64,000 bases of DNA, taken from assembly GCA_910579575.1 (NCBI GenBank), contig CAJTUM010000005.1:21944-85943 (forward strand), read 5' to 3'. A program made the position numbers and the translations under genes. Shown piece after piece: positions 1 through 7,716 of the stretch (position 1 is the stretch's first letter; each line of letters begins with the position of its first letter). This DNA is from an uncultured Eubacteriales bacterium (GTDB taxonomy: Bacteria; Bacillota; Clostridia; Oscillospirales; Butyricicoccaceae). The notes beneath the pieces are model-generated. The model did no database searches. It was not told the origin of the DNA and saw nothing but the letters and a program-made list of their open reading frames with translations.

Positions 1-497
1 GGCAGAGTGACGGCCTGAAACAACGTGGAAAGGCCGAAAAAGGCGATGCCCAAATAGACCAAGTTCATGCTGGACAAAATCAAACCGATAATCAGCAGGG
101 GCATAGCCAAGGTGGAGCCGATCTGGGTGACGGGGATGATGGCCCGCCGCAGCCGCAAGGGGAAATATTCCTCTGCGTGCTGCACGGCGTGTCCCGCTTC
201 GTGGGCGGCCACCCCCAGCGCCGCAATGGACGGGTTGTCATACACCGAGTCGGATAGACGAATCACTTTGTCTCGCGGATCATAATGGTCCGTCAAATTG
301 CCGGCAATCCGCTCAATGCGCACGTCATAAACGCCTCCGGCTTGCAGCACCGCTTGAGCGGCTTGAGCGCCGGTGACATTCCGCCCCGCTCGCACCTTGG
401 AATATTTGTTGAACGTACTGTTCACCTGACTCTGGGCCCACAGGGCGAAAATCACAGCCGGCAGCACCAAAATCAGATAATATCGATCAATAAACAT
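1..497 (-). CDS. Zinc metallopeptidase, YugP-like (partial, 3' end outside window)
   Basis: Membrane-bound neutral zinc peptidase of the YugP type (family knowledge; substrate unknown). The visible 165 residues begin MFIDRYYLIL, a hydrophobic N-terminal anchor, followed by a soluble stretch with the zinc motif HEAGH near residue 103 and two further hydrophobic segments after it. The ATG at 497 has a perfect AAGGAGG ribosome binding site at about 504-510. The gene follows fmt with a 73-bp gap, and a YugP-type gene downstream of fmt is common in Clostridia. The C-terminus lies beyond the left edge, so the gene is cut by the window and not broken. Confidence 0.85.
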   Translation of the reverse strand, partial: MFIDRYYLILVLPAVIFALWAQSQVNSTFNKYSKVRAGRNVTGAQAAQAVLQAGGVYDVRIERIAGNLTDHYDPRDKVIRLSDSVYDNPSIAALGVAAHEAGHAVQHAEEYFPLRLRRAIIPVTQIGSTLAMPLLIIGLILSSMNLVYLGIAFFGLSTLFQAVTL

Positions 498-570
498 AAC
501 CGACCTCCTTATTGTGAACAAATTTGAAACAAATCAAACGTTTTTCTGCTTCGCGGACGCCAACTCGTTT

Positions 571-1500
571 CTATTCAAAACGGGCCTCTCGCTCTTCCGG
601 ATGTCCCCGGAAATAATCGACGCAGTTCATCCGCTTGCCGCCTGGCGCCTGTATCTGAGCAATCTCAACAACGCCGTCGGCGCAGCGGACCCGCAATCCT
701 GCGGCGTCGCAGGCCAAAATCTGGCCGCAGGGAGCCTCTGGTCCGCCCGGCTTCGCCTGTAGGCCAAAGAGCTTGATCGTTTTCCCACCCAAACTGGAAA
801 ACGTCCCGGGCCAGGGAGTCAAACCTCGAGCCATTCGATCGATCTGTTCGGCGGTTTCGGTAAAGCGAATCCGCCCGTCTTCTCGGCAGATTCGGGGGGC
901 GTAATGGGGGCACTCCGCCGGTTGAGGCCGGGGCGCCGCGCAGCCCGCCTCCAGCTCTTTCAGGCACTGGCTCAGGGCCTCCGCCCCCAAGGCGGCCAAT
1001 TTGTCGTGGAGGCTGTCCGCCGTCTCCTCCGGTTCGATTGCAATTTCCTTCGCCAACAGGATATCGCCGGTGTCCAGCCCGGCGTCCATTTGCATGATGG
1101 TGACGCCGGTTTTCGTTTCCCCTTGCAGAATCGCCTGCTGAATGGGGCTGGCCCCTCTGTAATCGGGCAACAGAGAGGCATGGACGTTGACGCAGCCCAA
1201 TCGCGGGGCGTCCAGGGCCCTCTGAGGCAGCAGCATCCCATAGGCGGTCACCACGGCGATATCCGCTTCCAAGCCTTCCAAAATCGCAAGCGCTCCTTCG
1301 CTCTTAAAGCTGGCGGGCTGAAACACTGGAATACCATGGGCAAGCGCCGCTTTTTTCACCGGGGTAGGGGCCGTCTTCATGCCCCTGTTTTTCGGCTTAT
1401 CCCGCTGGGTAAAAACGCCGGCAATTTCGTGGCCGTCCTGAATCAGGCGCTCCAACGGCGCCACGGCAAACTCCGGCGAGCCCATATAGACAATTTTCAT
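571..1500 (-). CDS. fmt: Methionyl-tRNA formyltransferase
   Basis: Formylates the amino group of Met-tRNA(fMet) with 10-formyl-tetrahydrofolate so that it is used by the initiation machinery. At 309 aa it has normal family length. The N-terminal formyltransferase domain shows GSPEFAVAPLE near the start and the signature HASLLPDYRGASPIQ around residues 107-121 with the catalytic Asn/His/Asp region. The C-terminal third is the OB-fold tRNA-binding domain. The start codon overlaps the def stop by four bases (ATGA), so the two genes are translationally coupled. def-fmt pairing is the classic arrangement because formylation and deformylation act on the same nascent peptide. Confidence 0.97.
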   Translation of the reverse strand: MKIVYMGSPEFAVAPLERLIQDGHEIAGVFTQRDKPKNRGMKTAPTPVKKAALAHGIPVFQPASFKSEGALAILEGLEADIAVVTAYGMLLPQRALDAPRLGCVNVHASLLPDYRGASPIQQAILQGETKTGVTIMQMDAGLDTGDILLAKEIAIEPEETADSLHDKLAALGAEALSQCLKELEAGCAAPRPQPAECPHYAPRICREDGRIRFTETAEQIDRMARGLTPWPGTFSSLGGKTIKLFGLQAKPGGPEAPCGQILACDAAGLRVRCADGVVEIAQIQAPGGKRMNCVDYFRGHPEEREARFE

Positions 1501-1967
1501 GCTTCCACTTCCTCCGGTTCCAAAAACCGCGTGACCAGCCGCAGATAGAGCTTGCCTTCCAGATGGTCCGTTTCATGGCAGGCGGCCCGAGCCAGAAAAT
1601 CCTCCAGCTCCAGCTGTCGTTCCGCCCCAGTTCTGTCCTGAAATTTGATCGTGATCTTTTGGGGCCGCTCCACTATGCCATAGCGGCCGGGCACGCTGAG
1701 GCAGCCCTCGGCGCCCTCCTGGGAGCCCTGCTGATCCAGAATTTCCGGGTTAATCAGCTCCAAATATCCCCCTTCGCCGTCCACAATAATCGCCGCTCGG
1801 CGCAGCACGCCCACCTGGGGCGCCGCCAGCCCGGCGCCGTCCGCCGCGGCCAGCGTTTCCCGCATATCGTCCAGCAGCATATGCAGGCGGGCGTTGAATT
1901 CCGTCACAGGGCGGCAGACCTTTTCCAGGCAGCTGTCCCCTTGTTTTACAATGTTTCGGATGGCCAT
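1497..1967 (-). CDS. def: Peptide deformylase
   Basis: Metalloenzyme that removes the formyl group from the N-terminal Met of new proteins. All three family motifs are present: GAGLAAPQVG (motif I), EGCLSVP with the metal-binding Cys (motif II) and HETDH with the two metal-binding His and catalytic Glu (motif III). I chose the ATG at 1967 (156 aa, MAIRNIVKQ), which is preceded by AAGGAG about nine bases upstream; the longer reading frame adds a non-conserved 22-residue extension. It lies between priA and fmt in a minus-strand operon. Confidence 0.96.
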   Translation of the reverse strand: MAIRNIVKQGDSCLEKVCRPVTEFNARLHMLLDDMRETLAAADGAGLAAPQVGVLRRAAIIVDGEGGYLELINPEILDQQGSQEGAEGCLSVPGRYGIVERPQKITIKFQDRTGAERQLELEDFLARAACHETDHLEGKLYLRLVTRFLEPEEVEA

Positions 1968-2004
1968 TGTTCCATACTCCTTTTTATTCTGTATTCTGCT
2001 TGCG

Positions 2005-4458
2005 TCACAGCGAATAAGGGTTGATATCCGCAATCAGCGAAACGCCCCGGCTGACGCTTTCGTTGTAAAAGGCCCGCAGCAACGCCTCCGCCAGCTGACG
2101 GGAGCGGGGCGTTTCCCGGCCTCGGAAGCTCACCTGATACCGATACCGGCGGTTGAGCTGCCAGATGGGCGGCGGCGCCGGCCCCAGCACCGGAGCGGCG
2201 ATATCTTGAAAAGGCCCCTCAAACCACTGGCGCAAGGTGGCGGCCAGCCGCAGGGCCGCCTGCTCCGCCTGATTTTGGTTTTCGCCGCTGACCAAAAAGG
2301 AAAACAGATCCTGAAAAGGCGGCGCCATCAGCGCTTGTCTCATTTCAATTTCATAGCGGTAAAACGCCTCGTAATCCTGGGCGGCGGCGGCCTGAATCAC
2401 ACGGTTTTCCGGCGTATAGGTCTGAATCACCGCCCGACCCGCCTTATCCCGCCGGCCGCTGCGCCCCACCGCTTGGGTCAGCAGCGAAAAAGTCCGCTCC
2501 CCCGCCCGAAAATCGCCGCTGTACAGCGAAAGGTCTGCATCCAGCACGCCGGCCAACGTGACGTTTTCAAAATCCAGTCCTTTGGCGATCATCTGCGTGC
2601 CCAACAAAATCTGGGCCTGCCCGGCCCGAAAGGCTTCCAGCAGCTTTTCATGGGAAACGCGCTGCGTCGTGGTGTCCGCGTCCATACGGATGATCTGTAT
2701 GCCAGGAAATTTTTCCTCAAGCCTCTGCTGCACTCTCTGAGTCCCAAAGCCCACCATGCGCAGCGGCTCGCCGCACTGCGGGCATTTTTCCGGCATAGGC
2801 TGGGAATAGCCGCAGTAATGGCACATCAGCCGGTTGTTGCGGGAATGATAGGTCAAAGCCGCCGAGCAGTTTTGGCACTGGGGCACATGGCCGCAAGCCA
2901 CGCAGGTCGCCATGCGGCTGGCGCCCCGTCGGTTGAGAAAAAGCACGCTTTGCTCGCCTTTTTCCAAGTTGCGCTCCAGCTCCGCCGCCAGCTCGGGGGC
3001 GACGCAATCCGGCTCCCCCTGGCGCAGGCGGCTGCGCATATCGGCGACGATTACCCGAGGCAACGGCGTGTTTTGATACCGCCGGGTGATCGGAAAAAAG
3101 CCATATTTGCCCTGTTCCGCCTGAAACCGGCTCTCCACCGCCGGGGTGGCGCTGCCCAAAACCAGCCGGGCCTTGTGGCGCACGCACCGGTATTTGGCGA
3201 TTTCCCGGGTATGGTAGCGGGGGGCGGAATCGGATTTATAGGTCCATTCCTGCTCCTCGTCGACGATAATCAAACCGATATTCTGCAAAGGGGCGAACAC
3301 CGCGCTGCGGGCGCCCAGCGCCACCCGAGCCTGGCCGCTTTTCACTCGTTTGTATTCGTCGTACCGCTGCCCTGCCGTCAGCCCGCTGTGGAATACGGCC
3401 ACCTGGTCTGGAAAATACCCGCAGAAGCGGCGGAGCAGCTGCGGCGTCAAAGAGATTTCCGGCGTCAGCACAATGGCGCTGCGGCCCGCTTCCAGCGCCG
3501 CCTGCGCCAGGCGGATATAGACCTCGGTTTTGCCGCTGCCCGTCACCCCTTGGAGCAAAGCCGCGGCCGGCGGCTCCATCGCCAAAATGCCCTCATAAGC
3601 CTGCCGCTGCTCTTCTTCCAGAAGGATCGGCGGCGCCAGCTCCGTCGGTCCGGCGGCAACCCGGCGGAAGGTTTGCTGCTCTGCGCAATCCACCAAACCG
3701 GAGCGAATCAACGTCCGCACCGAGGAGGCGGAAGCCCCCGTCAGATAGCAGACCTCTTTTTCCGGTATGCCGTCGTAGTCGGCAATGCAGCGCAGGGCCT
3801 CCGCCCGCTTTTCATAGCCGTTGTTTTTGCGCAGGGAGGCCAGCGCCTCTTCTAAGGGCTTTTTCAGCCGCAGGATGCGAATCGTCTGGTCCTTTGCCGC
3901 TGTAAAGCGAACGGTTTTCTCTATTGTATGCGTTTCCAGCAGCTCTTTGCAGCATTTTTTCAATACTTTGGCCGAAAAGCTTTTTTTCAGCTCCTCTTCC
4001 TCCACAGGCCCCTGCCTGGCGGCGATCAACTGGCAAACGGCCTGAGAATCCCAATCCTGGCTGCAGCGAGCCTGAGCCTGTTCCAACGTGAGGCCGTCGC
4101 CCAAGCGGTAATAGGTCTTGCGGGACCAAACCCCTGGCGGCGTCATCAGGTTGGCAGCCTCAAAAAAAGTGCAGAAATACCGTTTGCGGATGATATCCGC
4201 CAACTCCAGCTGCTCGACGTCCAGCATCACCGTAGGGCCGAAAATATGGTTCAGCGGCTTGATTCGGGGGCTGATTTCCTCTTGCCAACGAATTTCTACA
4301 ATGAACCCTTCCGTCAGCTTATCTCCCCGGCCAAACGGCGCCATCACCCGTCGACCCGGCTGAGCCTGGTCCGCCAGCTCCGGCGGCGCCAGGTAATCAT
4401 AGGGCTTATCGATGGAAATAACCGCCGCCGCCACCGCCACCTTCGCAACGCAGTGCAT
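2005..4458 (-). CDS. priA: Primosomal protein N' (replication restart helicase)
   Basis: Superfamily 2 3'-5' DNA helicase that recognises stalled forks and reloads the replisome. It is 817 aa. The N-terminal DNA-binding region is followed by Walker A GVTGSGKTEVY near residue 305, a DEEQ Walker B box where many homologues have DEEH, and a zinc-binding insertion with eight cysteines (from CVACGHVPQC to KCPQCG, roughly residues 515-560) that interrupts the helicase core. The C-terminal helicase motifs include LLGTQMIAKGLDFENV and QAVGRSGR. The ATG at 4458 has GAAAGGAGG upstream. In other Firmicutes coaBC usually lies between rpoZ and priA, but here that gap of 188 bp is non-coding. Confidence 0.97.
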   Translation of the reverse strand: MHCVAKVAVAAAVISIDKPYDYLAPPELADQAQPGRRVMAPFGRGDKLTEGFIVEIRWQEEISPRIKPLNHIFGPTVMLDVEQLELADIIRKRYFCTFFEAANLMTPPGVWSRKTYYRLGDGLTLEQAQARCSQDWDSQAVCQLIAARQGPVEEEELKKSFSAKVLKKCCKELLETHTIEKTVRFTAAKDQTIRILRLKKPLEEALASLRKNNGYEKRAEALRCIADYDGIPEKEVCYLTGASASSVRTLIRSGLVDCAEQQTFRRVAAGPTELAPPILLEEEQRQAYEGILAMEPPAAALLQGVTGSGKTEVYIRLAQAALEAGRSAIVLTPEISLTPQLLRRFCGYFPDQVAVFHSGLTAGQRYDEYKRVKSGQARVALGARSAVFAPLQNIGLIIVDEEQEWTYKSDSAPRYHTREIAKYRCVRHKARLVLGSATPAVESRFQAEQGKYGFFPITRRYQNTPLPRVIVADMRSRLRQGEPDCVAPELAAELERNLEKGEQSVLFLNRRGASRMATCVACGHVPQCQNCSAALTYHSRNNRLMCHYCGYSQPMPEKCPQCGEPLRMVGFGTQRVQQRLEEKFPGIQIIRMDADTTTQRVSHEKLLEAFRAGQAQILLGTQMIAKGLDFENVTLAGVLDADLSLYSGDFRAGERTFSLLTQAVGRSGRRDKAGRAVIQTYTPENRVIQAAAAQDYEAFYRYEIEMRQALMAPPFQDLFSFLVSGENQNQAEQAALRLAATLRQWFEGPFQDIAAPVLGPAPPPIWQLNRRYRYQVSFRGRETPRSRQLAEALLRAFYNESVSRGVSLIADINPYSL

Positions 4459-4646
4459 CCTGAGCCGCCTCCTTTCTTGGTTTCTAAACCGTCGTCGGCG
4501 CCTAAAAAAGGATTAAAACCATTCTTTTTCAAGCGCGCTTTCTCGCTGTGCAAAAAGGGCCGCTTCGGCGCAGGCGGCGGCAGGCAGATCCAACGACCTG
4601 CCGTTCCCCCGTATCGTCGCGTCGGAGCAACCCTTCGTTTTGCCTG

Positions 4647-4961
4647 TTATTCCTCTTCCCCGTCTTCCTGGTCCAAATCCAGCGTTGTCTCTTCCAAATC
4701 CAATGAAAAATTCAAAGGCTCTTCCTGCGGCTCCGCCATTCGGATTTCCCCAGGCTCCGCCCGTTCCTGCCTCTCTGCCGGGCGGACCCGGCCGTCCATA
4801 ATGTCATAAAGGGCGATTTTTACCGGTTTTTCATCCAGCGGCTCCTCGGCCTGCTCGGCGCTGTCCGCAATGTCCCGGGCCCGTTTGGCGGCAACATTCA
4901 CCAGCAAATAACGGTTTGGAATTTTTTCCAGCAAGTCGCTCATGGTGGGTTCCAGCATCAT
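4647..4961 (-). CDS. rpoZ: RNA polymerase omega subunit
   Basis: Small RNA polymerase subunit that helps fold and hold beta-prime. The first ~60 residues carry the omega signature (MLEPTMSDLLEKIPNRYLLV, then AAKRARDIADSA and the KPVKIALYDIMDGRV segment). The ~45-residue tail is strongly acidic and not conserved, making the protein 104 aa, longer than the usual ~70. The ATG at 4961 follows GAGGTG eight bases upstream, next to the gmk stop. It belongs to the yicC-remA-gmk-rpoZ run. Confidence 0.93.
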   Translation of the reverse strand: MMLEPTMSDLLEKIPNRYLLVNVAAKRARDIADSAEQAEEPLDEKPVKIALYDIMDGRVRPAERQERAEPGEIRMAEPQEEPLNFSLDLEETTLDLDQEDGEEE

Positions 4962-4968
4962 AATTCAT

Positions 4969-5559
4969 TCACCTCAACAAATTGATTCTGCGGTCTGCCG
5001 CGCAGCGGGCGGCCTGGATGATGGAGCGCAGTTCTTCCGCCGCCCCTTCCACTTGATCGTTGACTACAATATAATCATATTGATCGGCGGAAGCATATTC
5101 CTCCCTGGCCTTGGCCAGCCTTTTTTGGATGGCTTCCGCGCTTTCGCTGCCCCGAGACCGAAGCCGCAGCTCCAAATCGGCAAAAGAAGGCGGAATAATA
5201 AAGACCAACCGAGCCTCCGGCCGCTTCTCTTTGACAATCAACGCCCCCTGAACCTCAATCTCCAGAATAACGTCTATGCCCTTTTCCAAACATTCGTCCA
5301 CTGGAGCCGCCGGCGTGCCGTAATAATTGCCCACATATTCGGCATATTCCAAAAATTCATTGCGCCGAATCATCTCTTCAAAAGCCGGCTTGGCCAGGAA
5401 ATAATAATTGACGCCGTCTTGTTCGCCGGGTCGGGGCTGGCGAGTGGTGGCGGAAACCGAGCAGTGCAGCCTCTCCATAGCGGGCAGCAGCCGGCTCAGC
5501 ACTGTGCCCTTTCCCGCCCCCGAAGGGCCGGTGACAATAAATAAGTTGCCTTTACTCAT
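4969..5559 (-). CDS. gmk: Guanylate kinase
   Basis: Phosphorylates GMP to GDP with ATP, an essential step of purine nucleotide supply and (p)ppGpp balance. At 196 aa it has normal length. The P-loop GPSGAGKGT is at residues 11-19, followed by the GMP-binding segment TTRQPRPGEQDGVNYYF and the lid region. Its start overlaps the end of remA by eight bases, and rpoZ follows seven bases after its stop. gmk-rpoZ adjacency is conserved across bacteria. Confidence 0.97.
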   Translation of the reverse strand: MSKGNLFIVTGPSGAGKGTVLSRLLPAMERLHCSVSATTRQPRPGEQDGVNYYFLAKPAFEEMIRRNEFLEYAEYVGNYYGTPAAPVDECLEKGIDVILEIEVQGALIVKEKRPEARLVFIIPPSFADLELRLRSRGSESAEAIQKRLAKAREEYASADQYDYIVVNDQVEGAAEELRSIIQAARCAADRRINLLR

Positions 5560-5818
5560 CTTCGTCTTCCTCCTCGTCCTCGTCGTAATCGCCCAGCCGA
5601 TTGGCCACTGTCTCCGGCTGCAACGGAGATAAAATCACATGCTCGGAATCGGTAATCAGCACCGCCCGGGTCCGCCGGCCGTAGGTAGCGTCGATAAGCA
5701 TATTTTTTTCCTTAGCGTTTTGGATAATACGCTTGATTGGGGCAGATTCCGGGCTGACGATGGCCACCAGCCGTCCGGCGGAAACCATATTGCCAAAGCC
5801 GATATTGATCAGTTTCAT
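5552..5818 (-). CDS. remA: Extracellular matrix regulator RemA family (DUF370)
   Basis: DNA-binding regulator; in Bacillus subtilis RemA activates biofilm matrix operons and is an octameric ring protein. The 88-aa product begins MKLINIGFGNMVSAGRLVAI and contains the conserved DATYGRRTRAVLITDS segment. It ends in an unusual poly-acidic tail (Asp/Glu run over the last ~10 residues). I chose the ATG at 5818, 13 bases after the yicC stop, because family proteins start at this motif. Position between yicC and gmk is the same as in Bacillus (yloC-remA-gmk). Confidence 0.93.
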   Translation of the reverse strand: MKLINIGFGNMVSAGRLVAIVSPESAPIKRIIQNAKEKNMLIDATYGRRTRAVLITDSEHVILSPLQPETVANRLGDYDEDEEEDEDE

Positions 5819-5831
5819 GCCGTTCCCCCGT

Positions 5832-6710
5832 TCATTCCAGGTTTTGTATCTGTTCGCGGATTTTTTCAATTTCCGCCTTGATCTCCACCACCGTTTGGGC
5901 CAGCTCATAGTCGTTGGCCTTAGAGCCGACGGTATTGGCTTCTCGGTTGAGCTCTTGCGCAAGAAAATCCAGCTTTCGGCCCGCCGGTTGATCTCCCTGG
6001 ACCAAAGCGGCGGCCTGAGCCAAATGGCTGCGCAGCCGCACAATCTCCTCTGTAACCGAAACCTTGTCGGCAAACAAAGCCGCTTCCGCCAAAATCCGCT
6101 GTTCGGCAATCTGCGCGTCCCCCAGAATCTCCAGCATCCGGGCCTGTATCTTCTGTCGGTATTCCTCTACCGATTGGGGGGAGCGCCGCTCCACCTGGTC
6201 GGTCAGTTGAGTCAGCGTCTGGATTCTGCCCAAAATATCCTGACACAGTCTCCGCCCTTCCGTCTGGCGCATGGCGTTATATTCTTCCAAGGCCTGTCGA
6301 ACCGCCTCCAACGCCAGCGCCTTGGCGGCCTCGGCGTCGGGCTCCTCCTTGCCCACTGTCAGCACCTCGGGCAGCTGAGCCGTTTTCATCACAGAAATAT
6401 CGTCTGTCAGCCCCAGTTCGTCCCGCAGCCGCTCCAGCGCCGTCAGATATTCCCGAGCCAGCGCCAGATTGGGCGTCACGGTCGCATCTCCGCCGTCCTT
6501 TTTCACGGCGGTTACATAGATATCCACTTTGCCTCGAGAGACGGCGGCAGAGGCCGCCCCTTTGATAGGCTCCTCCAAAAAGGCGTAAAGCCGAGGCGTT
6601 TTGACGTTCAAGTCCAGATACCGGTGGTTCACCGATTTGATTTCCACCGAAATTTCCAGCCCCTGATCCTCTATCTTTTTCCGACCATAGCCGGTCATGC
6701 TTTTCATCAT
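5832..6710 (-). CDS. YicC/YloC family endoribonuclease
   Basis: Member of the YicC family, reported to be RNases that act on small RNAs; the role in Clostridia is not established. The 292-aa length equals that of the family. The N-terminal MKSMTGYG signature and the SVNHRYLDLNVKTPR segment identify it, as does the C-terminal FLAQELNREANTVGSKAND motif. An in-frame extension exists upstream, but the MMKSMTGYG start at 6710 (or Met at 6707) fits the family. It heads the yicC-remA-gmk-rpoZ cluster. Confidence 0.93.
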   Translation of the reverse strand: MMKSMTGYGRKKIEDQGLEISVEIKSVNHRYLDLNVKTPRLYAFLEEPIKGAASAAVSRGKVDIYVTAVKKDGGDATVTPNLALAREYLTALERLRDELGLTDDISVMKTAQLPEVLTVGKEEPDAEAAKALALEAVRQALEEYNAMRQTEGRRLCQDILGRIQTLTQLTDQVERRSPQSVEEYRQKIQARMLEILGDAQIAEQRILAEAALFADKVSVTEEIVRLRSHLAQAAALVQGDQPAGRKLDFLAQELNREANTVGSKANDYELAQTVVEIKAEIEKIREQIQNLE

Positions 6711-6809
6711 ATTCAAACTTCCCTTTCGGAAAAATCTTTCCCTTCCGTAGAGGTCGGGCCGCCGTTCCAAACGCGCCGCTCCAGCAAGTTCCGCGGGGCC
6801 GAAAAGAAC

Positions 6810-7061
6810 CTACCGCTCTTTTTCAAAAATAATTTGATACCCCATCACGCCATAAACATGAACTTTTTCGCTGAAAGGCGTGACAATCTGTTTGAACCGC
6901 CATCCGTTCTCCGCTTCCGAAGCAATAATCCTTTTGCATTCTTCAAACGTCTCGCCAGACGTCGCTCGAAATCCTGCGCCGATTTTCACAGGCACTTCGA
7001 CAAATTTATATTCCCATTTGACCGAATCGGCCTGCCGGCCGCTCTTCGCGCCAGATTCCAT
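6810..7061 (-). CDS. DUF4177 domain protein
   Basis: Small protein of 83 aa with the DUF4177 pattern: a YKFVEVPV strand, a helix with CKRIIASEAENGWRFKQIV, and a final strand GYQIIFEKE. Function unknown in all organisms. The ATG at 7061 is used because GGGGAGG lies seven bases upstream, whereas an in-frame TTG two codons earlier would sit almost on the ribosome binding site. It has its own promoter and lies just upstream of yicC. Confidence 0.8.
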   Translation of the reverse strand: MESGAKSGRQADSVKWEYKFVEVPVKIGAGFRATSGETFEECKRIIASEAENGWRFKQIVTPFSEKVHVYGVMGYQIIFEKER

Positions 7062-7143
7062 CTGCAATCCTCCCCTGCTCCGTCGGCGAAGGCCGGCGAG
7101 TCTCGCCTGCGTCGGCTTCGCCGCGCCCTAATCCCATTTTATT

Positions 7144-7172
7144 ATTATACCATAAGAGCCGAGAGATCGCAA
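7144..7172 (-). promoter_or_regulatory. Sigma-A type promoter for the DUF4177 gene
   Basis: On the minus strand TTGCGA (7172-7167), a 17-bp spacer and a perfect TATAAT (7149-7144). It stands about 80 bp upstream of the DUF4177 start and could also serve the yicC operon by read-through. The stretch 7173-7286 holds nothing else I can recognise. Confidence 0.65.
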
Positions 7173-7286
7173 ACGGTCCGTCGCCGGGCAAACGCAAATT
7201 TTCTCTATCCGAAAAGGCCCTTTTTCGCTCAGAAAAAGAGTCCAAATCGCGCCGCCGATTGTTGCAAGAGCGCCAGAGAAAGCGCC

Positions 7287-7712
7287 TTATCTCTGAGTTT
7301 CCGGCTTTCCTATGCCCCTTTCGATTTCAAACAATACCCGCCGGGCGGTTTTGACCCGCCGGGAATAGAGGGCGCACAAAGCGGCGCCCGCCGCCAGACC
7401 GGCCAAGGAGCACAAAATCCGGGGCCCTTCCCCCTGGGAAACGGGCAGAAAATAGCACCCGATCATTAGAACAACCGGCGCCAGATAAACCAAGGCGGCG
7501 ATGGACAAAATACTGCTGGCGCGAGCCCGAATCACCACCTGCTCGCCCACTTGAGCGCCGCAGGCGTTGGGAACCTCCACCGCCATAATCTGCTCCGGAT
7601 GGGCGCAGCCGCCGCATTTGGAGCAATCGGAGGCGCAGGCCGCCTTGCGCTGAATCTCCACCTGAGCCCGGCCGCCCGGCAGCAGCGCCACAACTCTTCC
7701 TGTCTGTTCCAT
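7287..7712 (-). CDS. RseC/MucC-like SoxR-reducing system protein
   Basis: Membrane protein of 141 aa resembling RseC/MucC, a family linked to the RnfABCDEG/Rsx redox system and envelope stress in other bacteria. The N-terminal soluble part has a cysteine cluster (CASDCSKCGGC, residues ~26-36), followed by the GEQVVIRA strand and two transmembrane segments (about residues 68-88 and 97-115). The start lies four bases upstream of the stop of the preceding oxidoreductase gene. This is the last gene of the cdaA-cdaR operon. Confidence 0.82.
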   Translation of the reverse strand: MEQTGRVVALLPGGRAQVEIQRKAACASDCSKCGGCAHPEQIMAVEVPNACGAQVGEQVVIRARASSILSIAALVYLAPVVLMIGCYFLPVSQGEGPRILCSLAGLAAGAALCALYSRRVKTARRVLFEIERGIGKPETQR

Positions 7713-7716
7713 GCCT

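Noticed and set aside
1894..3855. Long plus-strand open frame (653 codons) opposite priA
   Set aside because: Antisense shadow caused by GC-rich codon use; no domain signature, while priA on the other strand is complete.
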